A DNA stretch of 64,000 nucleotides, taken from positions 41,936 to 105,935 of the forward strand of contig NZ_BAAADE010000008.1 in NCBI RefSeq assembly GCF_039522165.1. Direction: 5' to 3'. How positions within the stretch are numbered: the first letter of the stretch is position 1; each line of letters starts with the position of its first letter. Source of the stretch: Paenochrobactrum glaciei. Lineage in GTDB: Bacteria > Pseudomonadota > Alphaproteobacteria > Rhizobiales > Rhizobiaceae. The notes below the pieces were generated by a model, which saw only the letters and a list, made by a program, of their open reading frames with translations, was not told the DNA's origin and made no database searches. The position numbers and the translations under genes were made by a program. This document shows, one piece after another, positions 25,143-33,752 of this stretch.

Positions 25143-25955
25143 ATGGCCGAAGCAATTGATTCCGGCAGTGAACAGAAAGAACTGATGCGGCTGCAACGCC
25201 GCGAAACCAATAAAAATCGCGCTATTGCCATTGCCGTGCATGTGGCAGCATTGCTTTTTTGGGAGTTTGGTGTTCGTTGGTTTGAAGTGCCGCGCTATAT
25301 TTTGCCTGCACCAAGTGATGTCATTGCGACAATTACAGCGGCCAAATATGACTGGTTCAACAATAGCTGGGTCACCGCCAGCGAAATTTTGGGCGGCTAT
25401 CTGCTTGCCATCATATTGGGCATTGCGACAGCCTTGCTCTTTTCATGGTCAAAATGGCTGACAACGCTTGCTTTTCCGCTGCTGATCACCCTCAACATGA
25501 TCCCGAAAGTGGCACTTGGCCCTTTGGTGATCGTCTGGTTCAGCTACGGTATCAGCACCAATATTCTTATTACTTTCTCACTCTGCTATTTCCCTATTTT
25601 GCTAACCACAATCAGGGGTTTGCGTGAAATTGAACCTGACCTTCTTGATTTGGTGAACTCGCTGCGCGGCACCAAATGGCAGCAATTTATCTATATCCAG
25701 TTACCTGGTGCCATGCCTTTCATTTTCTCCGGTATGAAGGTTGCAACCATTCTGGCAGTTGCCGGTGCAGTGGTCGGCGAATTTATCGCTTCCGACCGCG
25801 GTCTGGCTTACCTGATGATCCAGGTGCAAGCCTCTCTCGATACACCGGCGATGTTTATGGCCGTCACCCTTATCACGCTTATTGGCATGCTGCTTTATCT
25901 CGCAGTGCTGCTGCTTGAGCATATGATCGTCCCACAAGATGCGAGAAAATCATGA
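25143..25955 (+). CDS. ABC transporter permease (SsuC/TauC/ThiX type)
   Basis: A 270-residue BPD_transp_1 permease with six predicted helices. It shows FWEFGVRWFEVPRYILPAPSDVIATI at the first periplasmic junction, typical of nitrate/sulfonate/NMT1 systems, and the EAA loop DLVNSLRGTKWQQFIYIQLPGAMPFIFSGMK. A GGGGGAG ribosome site precedes the ATG. Its stop overlaps the epimerase start by ATGA. It works with the binding protein at 23219 and the ATPase at 28939. Confidence 0.9.
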   Translation: MAEAIDSGSEQKELMRLQRRETNKNRAIAIAVHVAALLFWEFGVRWFEVPRYILPAPSDVIATITAAKYDWFNNSWVTASEILGGYLLAIILGIATALLFSWSKWLTTLAFPLLITLNMIPKVALGPLVIVWFSYGISTNILITFSLCYFPILLTTIRGLREIEPDLLDLVNSLRGTKWQQFIYIQLPGAMPFIFSGMKVATILAVAGAVVGEFIASDRGLAYLMIQVQASLDTPAMFMAVTLITLIGMLLYLAVLLLEHMIVPQDARKS

Positions 25956-27019
25956 CCATGACTTCATCACCAAACGACATTAAAATGCTGGATCAAAGCA
26001 CCCCCCCTGCTGGTTTTGCCTCCATCGATGAACTCGAAACATTCTTGTCACTGCCGACACAAGCTCTGATTGATGATATGCGCAAACTGGACGGCGATAT
26101 CATGATCCTCGGCGCATCCGGCAAAATGGGACCATCGCTTGCACGCCTTGCCAAAAATGCGGCACCGGAAAAGCGCATCGTTGCAGTTGCGCGTTATAGC
26201 GACCCTGCGGCACGCGAACAGCTGGAAATGCACGGCATTGAAACAATTGCCTGCGATATGCTGGCTCGTGATGCCTTGGCAAAGCTGCCGAAAATCAAAA
26301 ACATCATCTTCATGGCAGGGCGTAAATTCGGTTCGAGCGGTGATCAGGCTGCCACTTGGGCAACCAATACGCTGATGCCGGCACTGGTTGCAGAAGTCTT
26401 CCACCAGTCACGCATTGTCGCTTTTTCCACCGGTTGCGTTTATGAATTTGTAGCGACCGACAGCATGGGCAGCAATGAAAATTCGCCGCTGAACCCTCCG
26501 GGCGAATATGCACAATCCTGCATCGGCCGCGAACGTTTGCTGGAACATTTCTCGCAGACCCATCAAACACCGGGCATTCTATATCGCCTGAATTATGCAA
26601 TTGATCTGCGTTATGGTGTTTTGCATGACGTTGCCGTTAAAGTCCGCGATGGTTTGCCGGTGGATGTCACGATGGGACATGCAAATGTCATCTGGCAGGG
26701 TGATGCCAATGCGATTGCATTGCGCTGCCTGCTTCAGGCCACAGTGCCAACATCACCGATTAATGTGACCGGCCCTGAAACAATTTCCGTTCGCTGGCTT
26801 GCCAATGAATTTGCCCGCATGATGGGTAAGGAAGTTGTCATCACCGGTGAGGAAGCCGACAAAGTATGGCTTTCCAATGCGACACTCTCCAACCGTCTTT
26901 TCGGTTATCCGGTCGTTTCCCTCGGCCAGATGATGCAATGGACAGCAGACTGGGTCATGGCGCAGATGCCGTCGCATAACAAGCCGACGCATTTCGAGGC
27001 ACGCGATGGCACCTACTGA
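25952..27019 (+). CDS. NAD-dependent epimerase/dehydratase family protein
   Basis: A 355-residue extended short-chain dehydrogenase/reductase. After about 45 polar residues, a Rossmann motif MILGASGKMGPSLARL sits near residue 50. FSTGCVYEF matches the catalytic Ser segment and INVTGPETISVRWLANEFARMMGK the C-terminal domain. Where the active-site YxxxK is expected the sequence reads EYAQSCIGRER, so the lysine is replaced by Cys. The chemistry may therefore differ, or the protein may bind rather than convert NAD substrates. It is translated in overlap with both neighbours in the transport operon, which implies it acts on the imported compound. Confidence 0.8.
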   Translation: MTMTSSPNDIKMLDQSTPPAGFASIDELETFLSLPTQALIDDMRKLDGDIMILGASGKMGPSLARLAKNAAPEKRIVAVARYSDPAAREQLEMHGIETIACDMLARDALAKLPKIKNIIFMAGRKFGSSGDQAATWATNTLMPALVAEVFHQSRIVAFSTGCVYEFVATDSMGSNENSPLNPPGEYAQSCIGRERLLEHFSQTHQTPGILYRLNYAIDLRYGVLHDVAVKVRDGLPVDVTMGHANVIWQGDANAIALRCLLQATVPTSPINVTGPETISVRWLANEFARMMGKEVVITGEEADKVWLSNATLSNRLFGYPVVSLGQMMQWTADWVMAQMPSHNKPTHFEARDGTY

Positions 27020-27830
27020 CGCTTTCAATATTGTTCAGCTGTCTGAAAACGACATGGATCAAGCCTGTTTGCTTTCAACACAAGCAGGCTGGAACCAGAC
27101 TGAACAAGATTGGGAGCTGTTTTTCCGGCACGGGGTTGTTTTTGGCGTTTTTGCAACGCCGGAACAACTGGCCGCCAGTGCAGCTGTCATCCCCTATGGC
27201 GACGACATCGCATGGATCAGTATGGTTCTCACGAAAGCAGAATGGCGCGGGCGTGGCTATGGTACGGGTTTGTTAAAACATTGCCTGCAATGGACTGAAG
27301 CACGAAACCATACCGCCTTTTTAGATGCAACACCAGCTGGCGAACCGATCTATCGCGCCCTCGGTTTTGTGCCTTCGCTCAAAATCACACGCTGGCAAGG
27401 TTCTGGCAAAGGCTTAGCGTCAGAAACCTTAAGCCAGACCGCCTCTCACAATGCTAAAACCCAGGCAAACCTTGCCTTTGGTGCTGACAGAAGCTTTGTG
27501 CTGGAAAACTTTAACAAGCGTTATCCAGTTGTCACAAGCGCCAACGCATCAACGACATGCTTTGTCCGTGACGGGCGCTTGGCATGGCAGATAGGGCCGG
27601 TTATCGGCCACGATGAAGCCGAAGCATTGGAGTGTATCGAAGCCCTGATCAAACAATTATCAGGCGCTGTCTTCATTGATCTGCTCGACGATTATGCAAG
27701 CATTGCACAACGTCTGGTGCAGCTCGGATTTACCAAACAACGGCCATTTTTGCGGATGCAAAAAGGCTCACATCAATTGCAACAAACACAATACCAGACA
27801 CTTGCCATTGCAGGGCCGGAATTTGGGTAG
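27006..27830 (+). CDS. GNAT-family acetyltransferase, two-domain (YitH-like)
   Basis: A 274-residue protein with an N-terminal GNAT domain: AWISMVLTKAEWRGRGYGTGLLKHCL carries the acetyl-CoA loop R-G-x-G-Y-G, followed by LDATPAGEPIYRALGFVPSLKITRW. A second domain of about 120 residues resembles the C-terminal acetyltransferase-like half of YitH-type proteins. Its ATG overlaps the epimerase stop by 14 bases. It probably modifies or detoxifies an amine related to the imported substrate, but neither donor nor acceptor can be told from sequence. Confidence 0.8.
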   Translation: MAPTDAFNIVQLSENDMDQACLLSTQAGWNQTEQDWELFFRHGVVFGVFATPEQLAASAAVIPYGDDIAWISMVLTKAEWRGRGYGTGLLKHCLQWTEARNHTAFLDATPAGEPIYRALGFVPSLKITRWQGSGKGLASETLSQTASHNAKTQANLAFGADRSFVLENFNKRYPVVTSANASTTCFVRDGRLAWQIGPVIGHDEAEALECIEALIKQLSGAVFIDLLDDYASIAQRLVQLGFTKQRPFLRMQKGSHQLQQTQYQTLAIAGPEFG

Positions 27831-27877
27831 AGCGCCTGATTATAAACAAATCAAAGGGGCGTAAGGAGTTCAGGAAA

Positions 27878-28942
27878 ATGGGATTACATTACACACAACT
27901 GCCTGAAAATGTTCTCAATATTATTCGCCGCGGCGCGGTTATTCCGGCGCATCCGCTGGCACTTGATGAGAACCGCAATTTTGACCGCAAACGTCAACGC
28001 GCTTTGACACGTTATTATATGGATGCCGGTGTCGGCGGTCTGGCGGTTGGTGTGCACACCACGCAATTTGCCATTCGTGACAATGACTTATACGAACCGG
28101 TACTCAAAGCTGCGATTGAAGACAGCCGCGCATGGACTGACCGTCCGCTTGCAATGATTGCAGGTGTTGCAGGTCAGACCGAGCAAGCTCGCAATGAGGC
28201 TAAAATCGCTCGTGAACTTGGCTATCACGCCGTTCTTATCAGCATGGGTGCGCTGAAAGGTCAGACAAGTGCGGAACTCATCCAGCATTGCAAAACCATT
28301 GCAGAAGAAATTCCTGTCATTGGTTTTTACATGCAAACCTCGGTTGGCGGCATTATTCTGGATGAAGATTTCTGGTGCGAATTTGCCCAAATCGACAATG
28401 CGATCGCGATTAAAGTAGCGCCGTTTCATCGCTATCGCACACTGGATGTGCTGCGCGGCATTGTCAAAGCTAAGGCTGAAAACAAGATCACACTTTATAC
28501 CGGCAATGACGACCATATCGTTGCTGATCTGACACTGCCTTTTACCCTTGCACGCGGTGATGAAGCAGTCACGCTCCGTTTCAAAGGCGGCCTGCTTGGT
28601 CACTGGTCAGTCTGGACAAAACGCGCGGTAGAATTGCTTGAACGCATCCACGCAGAAACAGCCGACCACAAACCTGTGTCCCAGTCACTGCTTGCGCTGG
28701 ATGCAAAAGTAACCGATTGTAATGCAGCCTTTTTTGATGTCGCCAATAATTTTCATGGCTGTATTGCTGGCTGTCATGAGGTTTTACGCCGCCAAGGTTT
28801 GCTGGAGGGCATCTGGTGTCTTGATCCTGAGGAAGGTCTTTCCAAAGGTCAGGCAGAAGAAATCTCCCGCGTTTATCAGGCACATCCTGATCTGAATGAT
28901 GATGAATTCGTTGCAGCTAATCGCGAAAGGTGGCTCGCATGA
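27878..28942 (+). CDS. DapA/N-acetylneuraminate lyase superfamily aldolase
   Basis: A 354-residue (beta/alpha)8 class I aldolase. The Schiff-base lysine is probably in IAIKVAPFHRY, the tyrosine region is VIGFYMQT, and GVGGLAVGVHTTQ is the N-terminal phosphate/carboxylate loop equivalent. It is about 60 residues longer than housekeeping DapA, mainly at the C-terminus. A GTAAGGAG site lies in front of its ATG. It is part of the transport operon, so it may cleave or build a keto acid from the imported compound; lysine biosynthesis is unlikely in this context. Confidence 0.82.
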   Translation: MGLHYTQLPENVLNIIRRGAVIPAHPLALDENRNFDRKRQRALTRYYMDAGVGGLAVGVHTTQFAIRDNDLYEPVLKAAIEDSRAWTDRPLAMIAGVAGQTEQARNEAKIARELGYHAVLISMGALKGQTSAELIQHCKTIAEEIPVIGFYMQTSVGGIILDEDFWCEFAQIDNAIAIKVAPFHRYRTLDVLRGIVKAKAENKITLYTGNDDHIVADLTLPFTLARGDEAVTLRFKGGLLGHWSVWTKRAVELLERIHAETADHKPVSQSLLALDAKVTDCNAAFFDVANNFHGCIAGCHEVLRRQGLLEGIWCLDPEEGLSKGQAEEISRVYQAHPDLNDDEFVAANRERWLA

Positions 28943-29736
28943 ACAGTCTTTCAACACAGCAAAGCGCCATTGCGCCGACACCGCTGATCCGCTTGCAAAA
29001 TGTGCGCAAAACCTACCATACCGGCAACAAAGAATCCGTTGCAGTCTCCGATGTGACACTTGAGATCAATGAAGGCGATCTCTTGTCCGTCGTCGGCCCG
29101 TCCGGTTGTGGGAAAACCACTGTGCTTAAAATTCTGGCCGGTTTGCATAAAGAAAGCGGCGGCACCGTTACCATTGGTGACGGTACAAAAACCGACTTTG
29201 ACGGCACGGATATCGGCATGGTTTTTCAGCAGCCTTTGCTGTTAAAATGGCGCACCATTGCCGAAAATGTTATTCTGCCTGCACAGATTTTAGGCTTACC
29301 GAAAAAGGCTGCCAAAGAGCGTGCCAAAGACCTTTTACATATGGTTGGCCTTGGTCATGCAACGGATAAATATCCATACGAGCTTTCCGGCGGCATGCAG
29401 CAGCGCGCAGCCATTGCACGCTCATTAATTCATGATCCTAAACTGGTTTTGATGGATGAGCCTTTCGGTGCATTGGATGCGATAACGCGGGAAAAAATGA
29501 ACCTTGAAATGCTGCGGATATGGCAAGAGAGCAAGAAAACGTTTGTTTTCGTCACACACGGTATTCAGGAAGCTATTTTCTTAGGCTCGCATTGCGCCGT
29601 GCTGAGTGCAGGCCCTGCCCGTATGGCAGATTATTTTAAAATCGATCTGCCTGCCCCGCGCACATTAGACGTCAAACTGACCGAGCCTTTCGGCCAATAT
29701 GTCCAGCGTGTCTACAAGCAATTAGGCATGAACTAA
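28939..29736 (+). CDS. ABC transporter ATPase of the NMT1-type importer
   Basis: A 265-residue nucleotide-binding subunit of the SsuB/TauB class. Walker A VGPSGCGKTT, Q-loop MVFQQPLLLKWRT, signature ELSGGMQQR, Walker B LVLMDEPFGALD and switch VTHGIQEA are all present. ATG at 28939 overlaps the aldolase stop (ATGA); an upstream GTG at 28930 is possible but lacks support. It is the last gene of the operon and is followed by a hairpin. Confidence 0.92.
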   Translation: MNSLSTQQSAIAPTPLIRLQNVRKTYHTGNKESVAVSDVTLEINEGDLLSVVGPSGCGKTTVLKILAGLHKESGGTVTIGDGTKTDFDGTDIGMVFQQPLLLKWRTIAENVILPAQILGLPKKAAKERAKDLLHMVGLGHATDKYPYELSGGMQQRAAIARSLIHDPKLVLMDEPFGALDAITREKMNLEMLRIWQESKKTFVFVTHGIQEAIFLGSHCAVLSAGPARMADYFKIDLPAPRTLDVKLTEPFGQYVQRVYKQLGMN

Positions 29737-29751
29737 CGACAACATCGATTA

Positions 29752-29795
29752 AGGGCTGATACTGAAATTGCATCAGCCCTCAATCTATTATTTTA
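29752..29795 (+). terminator. Terminator-like hairpin after the ATPase gene
   Basis: AGGGCTGAT (29752-29760) and ATCAGCCCT (29772-29780) form a perfect 9-bp stem with an 11-base loop, 16 bases after the ATPase stop. It is followed by CAATCTATTATTTTAG. Confidence 0.65.
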
Positions 29796-29881
29796 GAATT
29801 CATTATTTTGCTGCCTGCACTTTACTTTTGAGCCGCGCATCAGCGCGTTTTTCTTCCATGCTTGGCGAATATCAAAAAACA

Positions 29882-29895
29882 ATATACTAATATTT
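29882..29895 (+). promoter_or_regulatory. Shared AT-rich motif upstream of the GntR gene
   Basis: ATATACTAATATTT matches 13 of 14 bases of a motif on the minus strand at 33369-33382, upstream of the mannitol-dehydrogenase-family gene. These are the two outer ends of the GntR cluster, so it is a candidate operator, though AT-rich words recur by chance. Confidence 0.35.
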
Positions 29896-29936
29896 CAAAA
29901 CTAAGATTTTCAAAGTAATTTCAGTAGGAAACAGCA

Positions 29937-30644
29937 GTGAGCTCGCAACCGATATTTGGTCAAACAGAGCAACCAAAGCGTCGGGCTGTCCGTGAAACTG
30001 CCGCCAAGCTTATTTACAGGGCATTGCAGGCAGATATCATCGCCATGAAACTTCTGCCCGGTACAGCCCTTAACGAAAAAACCTTTATCGACCATTTCGG
30101 GGTCAGCCGCACGCCGGTTCGTGAGGCTCTTATCCGCTTAAGTGAAGAAGGTTTGGTCGATATTTTCCCGCAATCCGGCACATTTGTAGCCCGAATTCCT
30201 GTCGACCGCATACCTGAAGCCGTCGTAATACGGCAAGCCTTAGAAGGCACAACGGCTGAATATGCAGCGCATGCCGCAACAAAAGAAGCAATCAGCAAGC
30301 TCGATGAACTGATTGAATTGCAAGAATTTCACGCCAAGCGCAGTAAATTAGATCTCTTTCACGAAGCAGACGATCAGTTTCACGAAGCGATCGCCGAGAT
30401 ATCAGGCTTTCCTGGTATCTGGCAACATTTGAAACTGGTAAAAATTCAGATCGATCGTGCGCGACGCATGACCGTGCCTGTACTTGGTCGCATGGATCAG
30501 GTTGTGCGCGAGCATAAACACATCCGCGATGCCATAGCCGCAAAAGATACGTCTGAAGCAGTCAAAGCCATGAAACAACACTTAAACGCTGTTTTACCGG
30601 ACATTGACGAGTTGCGCAAAAGCCGGTCGGATTTTTTTGTCTGA
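29937..30644 (+). CDS. GntR-family regulator with FCD domain
   Basis: A 235-residue regulator. The winged helix (about residues 18-85) contains ALNEKTFIDHFGVSRTPVREALIRLSEEGLVDIFPQSGTFV, diagnostic of the FadR subfamily. The all-helical FCD domain has the metal-ligand pattern: Asp/His in HEADDQFHEAIAEISG and His in REHKHIRDAI. It starts at GTG 29937 with AGGAAACAGCA upstream. Its stop abuts the stop of the convergent oxidoreductase gene with no spacer. It probably represses the two oxidoreductase genes and responds to a sugar acid. Confidence 0.88.
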   Translation: MSSQPIFGQTEQPKRRAVRETAAKLIYRALQADIIAMKLLPGTALNEKTFIDHFGVSRTPVREALIRLSEEGLVDIFPQSGTFVARIPVDRIPEAVVIRQALEGTTAEYAAHAATKEAISKLDELIELQEFHAKRSKLDLFHEADDQFHEAIAEISGFPGIWQHLKLVKIQIDRARRMTVPVLGRMDQVVREHKHIRDAIAAKDTSEAVKAMKQHLNAVLPDIDELRKSRSDFFV

Positions 30645-31685
30645 TTATAAAACGGCTTCTTTCTTGCCGGACTTTGCGGATTGCAACATCGCATCAATCA
30701 AAGTATGTGCCTGTAATGCCTCTTCACCACTGATGGCTGGTTTGCGCTTACTGATCAAAGCTTCGGCAAAATCTTCAATGATTGCCTGATGCAAACTATG
30801 CGAAAAAGCCATCGGATTCGCACCGGAGCCTGAGAGTTCTTCGCTTGCTATTGTTTCAGTACTGCCATCCCGCCAGATAATCTCCAGTTTACCGGCTGAA
30901 AGCCGCAAAGTTGCCTTCTCATAATAAAGCGAAATTGTTTCTGTATTGCCCGGATAACTCGCCGTTGAAGCCATGAATGAGCCCACAGCACCTGAAGCAA
31001 ACTCAATACCCGCAGTAACAAAATCCTCGGCTTCCATCTGATGAAAACGTGAGGTAACAGCCATTGCCTGAACCGATTTGGCAGGCCCCGTCAAACTCAA
31101 AGCCATATCGATGGTATGAATTGCCTGCGTCAGCAATACGCCGCCGCCATCGCGCGCATAAGTGCCGCGTCCGGGCTCGTCATAATAAGTTTGCGGCCGC
31201 CACCACGGCACTGAAATTTCGCATATTCCTAAAGCGCCAAGCTTGCCGCCAGCCACCAATTGCACCGCGTTTTGATAAGCAGCTCGCATACGCAATTGAA
31301 ACACAATACCTAACGAAACATCATGATCCTGACAAAGATCAACAATCATCTTTGCTTCATGGCTATTTCTGGCAACCGGTTTTTCCAGCAAAATATGCTT
31401 GCCCGCCCTTGCTAAGGGAGCAATAATTTCTTCACGCACATTGGGCGGGGTCAAAACAATTACAAAATCCACGGCCGGATCAGCCGCGATTTCTTCCACA
31501 TCATAATAATGACGCAGGCGAACCCCAAGTTGCCTTTCCGCCCCTTCATGAAAGCTTTTGGACCGCTCATAATGGCGGCCTAAAACCCCATGCAAGTTGA
31601 CTGTATCAGAAGCAGCAATCGCATCCAGATGCGTTTGCGCCACCATGCCGACACCAACGATGACCGCTTTTTTAATCTCTGCCAC
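30645..31685 (-). CDS. Gfo/Idh/MocA family oxidoreductase
   Basis: A 346-residue NAD(P)-dependent sugar or cyclitol dehydrogenase. It shows an N-terminal Rossmann motif VIVGVGMVAQTHLDAI, the LLEKPVA(R) motif with the catalytic Lys at EKP near residue 98, and the C-terminal beta-sheet domain with GGGVLLTQAIHTIDMALSL. GTG at 31685 is preferred because GGGAGGA lies about 6 bases before it; a GTG two codons earlier is the alternative. It is 36 bases downstream of the mannitol-dehydrogenase-family gene and probably co-transcribed with it. Confidence 0.86.
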   Translation of the reverse strand: MAEIKKAVIVGVGMVAQTHLDAIAASDTVNLHGVLGRHYERSKSFHEGAERQLGVRLRHYYDVEEIAADPAVDFVIVLTPPNVREEIIAPLARAGKHILLEKPVARNSHEAKMIVDLCQDHDVSLGIVFQLRMRAAYQNAVQLVAGGKLGALGICEISVPWWRPQTYYDEPGRGTYARDGGGVLLTQAIHTIDMALSLTGPAKSVQAMAVTSRFHQMEAEDFVTAGIEFASGAVGSFMASTASYPGNTETISLYYEKATLRLSAGKLEIIWRDGSTETIASEELSGSGANPMAFSHSLHQAIIEDFAEALISKRKPAISGEEALQAHTLIDAMLQSAKSGKKEAVL

Positions 31686-31721
31686 AGCCACTCCTCCCAG
31701 AGCAAACAAAGAACCTTATTC

Positions 31722-33203
31722 TTACTTAAACTGTGCTACGGATCGCGCTGCACCAATTTCCAGCAAGCTTTGCAGCGCGTGCTCTACACAAGCCCGAAAG
31801 ATTTGATTTCCAGCCAGATCACGAGGGAAAATCTCTTCAATCGAGCAATAGGCTGCAACAAGTTCCGCTGCTGTTTTCTGCCCTGCAATGTGAGCCTGAA
31901 TTTCCTGAACCAACGGATCGCGCACATCAATAGCTGCGCCTTTTTCATCCAGTCCGGTCGCATAGCGCATCCAGCCTGCAACCCCCATCGATAAGCGATC
32001 AATAGACTGCCCATCAGCCAATCGTTCGCGAATAGTCCCCAACAAGCGTTGCGGTAATTTTTGACTGCCATCCATAGCAATCTGCCATGTCCGATGCTTG
32101 AGTGACGAATTTCTAAACCGCTCAATCAGCTGATCTTTATAGTGGTTGAGATCAAAATCGGGCAGTTTCGGCAAAGTAGAGCTGATCTCTTCATCCATCA
32201 TCTCGCGTATAAAACGCGCAAAACCTTCCGCCGCCATGACGTCAGAAACAGTTTCATGACCAGCCAAATAGCCAAGATATGCAATTGTTGAATGGCTGCC
32301 ATTTAACAGCCGAAGCTTCATCAATTCAAAAGCCGAAACATCCTGCACAAAAGTAACACCCGCCATTTCCCACTTCGGGCGTCCATTGGTAAAATGATCC
32401 TCAACAACCCATTGGCTAAAAGCTTCAGTCATGATTGGCCAGGCATCAACCACTCCGGTTGCATCAACAATAGCGGAACGGTCAGCTTCTGTTGTGGCCG
32501 GCACAATCCGATCAACCATCGTAGACGGAAATGCCACATGTGCTGCAATATATTCAGCCAGTTCAGGATCACGCAGAGCTGCAAAACGTGTCACAACACG
32601 CTTAAGTGTTTCGCCATTTGAAGGCAGATTATCACAAGAAAGCACAGTGAATGGTGCCACGCCCGCTTGCCGACGACGGCGCAGCGCTTCCACAATGTAG
32701 CCAAGTGCAGAGCGTGGATGATTGTGCTCTTGTAAATCGTGAACAACATCAGCATGGCTTTCATCAAGCGTGCCGGTAGCTGGGGCGTAGCAATATCCCT
32801 TTTCGGTAATGGTCAGAGAAACAATTTTTATTTCAGGCTCACAAAGTGCATCCATCACAGTTTGAGGATTTTCCGGCGCGACCAATAATTGCACGACACT
32901 ACCAATTACCCGCACTTGCTCATGGGCCGCAGAACGCACCGTAATAGTATAAAGACCATCCTGAGGGGCAAGCGCATCACGCGTATCAGGACTGCGCAAA
33001 GACACACCAATTATGCCCCATTCCTGCGCGTCGGCCTGTAAAATATCATCAGTATAAACAGCTTGATGCGCACGATGAAAGGCGCCAATACCAAGATGAA
33101 CGATACCTGCTTTTAGCTTTTTTCGATCATAAGTCGGGCGTAAAACGTCTTGCGGTAACTGCTCAAGAACTTGCATTGATAAACGTGGATGTGTCTCACT
33201 CAT
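31722..33203 (-). CDS. Mannitol dehydrogenase/fructuronate reductase family protein
   Basis: A 493-residue long-chain polyol dehydrogenase. KAGIVHLGIGAFHRAHQAVYTDDIL at residues about 31-55 is the NAD-binding N-terminus typical of UxuB, mannitol 2-dehydrogenase and tagaturonate reductase. VTFVQDVSAFELMKLRLLNGSHSTIAYLGYLAG contains the K-x-x-x-x-N-x-x-H catalytic signature. It interconverts a keto sugar (acid) and its polyol. The GntR-FCD regulator and the Gfo/Idh enzyme nearby suggest a hexuronate or polyol pathway. The exact substrate cannot be set from sequence, and no transporter lies next to it. Confidence 0.88.
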   Translation of the reverse strand: MSETHPRLSMQVLEQLPQDVLRPTYDRKKLKAGIVHLGIGAFHRAHQAVYTDDILQADAQEWGIIGVSLRSPDTRDALAPQDGLYTITVRSAAHEQVRVIGSVVQLLVAPENPQTVMDALCEPEIKIVSLTITEKGYCYAPATGTLDESHADVVHDLQEHNHPRSALGYIVEALRRRRQAGVAPFTVLSCDNLPSNGETLKRVVTRFAALRDPELAEYIAAHVAFPSTMVDRIVPATTEADRSAIVDATGVVDAWPIMTEAFSQWVVEDHFTNGRPKWEMAGVTFVQDVSAFELMKLRLLNGSHSTIAYLGYLAGHETVSDVMAAEGFARFIREMMDEEISSTLPKLPDFDLNHYKDQLIERFRNSSLKHRTWQIAMDGSQKLPQRLLGTIRERLADGQSIDRLSMGVAGWMRYATGLDEKGAAIDVRDPLVQEIQAHIAGQKTAAELVAAYCSIEEIFPRDLAGNQIFRACVEHALQSLLEIGAARSVAQFK

Positions 33204-33368
33204 TTTATGCTAATCCGCCCAAATTTTTATGCAGCTTTTAATTATCTCAATCAGAGCCGACTAAACATCTTTCAATCCGCTTACCGATCTTGCCGGACCA
33301 TCTACCAATATTGATTGCAAGATATTAGCTAAACGATACGCCCCCCTCAACTCTACGACCTTAATTTT

Positions 33369-33382
33369 AAATATTAATATAT
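33369..33382 (-). promoter_or_regulatory. Shared AT-rich motif upstream of the polyol-dehydrogenase-family gene
   Basis: On the minus strand it reads ATATATTAATATTT, one base different from 29882-29895. It also sits in the near-palindrome TATTGATATATTAATA. Candidate GntR operator. Confidence 0.35.
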
Positions 33383-33590
33383 CAATATGTCAACAAAACC
33401 TATGACATAAAACCGTAAAATAACGTGTTTTTAAATATCCTTAAGTACGGCAAGCGCAATCATTCTCAGTAAAATCTAAAAAGCAATATCAGTGAAAATG
33501 CTCATCCTCTCCATCAAAAAACTCTACGACTATAGTTGTAAATACTTTTAAAATTGAAATGGACGATACTTTTTTATCCGAAAAACACAG

Positions 33591-33606
33591 ATCACAATTT
33601 TGTGAT
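33591..33606. promoter_or_regulatory. Perfect-arm palindrome ATCACAATTTTGTGAT
   Basis: Arms ATCACAA and TTGTGAT flank a TT centre. It lies 147 bases upstream of the HlyD gene. The same outer arms, ATCACA-N4-TGTGAT, recur at 46383-46398 upstream of the YrbL-like gene, suggesting one regulator acts at both. Confidence 0.45.
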
Positions 33607-33752
33607 AAAGAAAAAAGGAAATAAAGAATCAATTTATAAGAATAATTACCTAATTTACCAAAAGAAATATTTAGCATTGACTAAAATCAATGACCGAGTT
33701 TGATTAATATCTCAGTCAGTTAAGAAAATTTCCGATTAGTCAGGCGCAGTCA

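Larger units (their letters stand above)
33204..33752. other. AT-rich divergent intergenic region
   Basis: This 549-base gap between the polyol-dehydrogenase-family gene (-) and the HlyD gene (+) contains no convincing gene. It holds the AT-rich motif at 33369-33382 and a strong palindrome at 33591-33606. A 62-residue frame on the minus strand (33489-33677) lacks a ribosome site and is judged spurious. Confidence 0.6.

Noticed and set aside
33489..33677. A 62-codon minus-strand open frame upstream of the HlyD gene
   Set aside because: No ribosome site and it sits in a promoter region with operator-like palindromes; composition is what AT-rich non-coding DNA gives.
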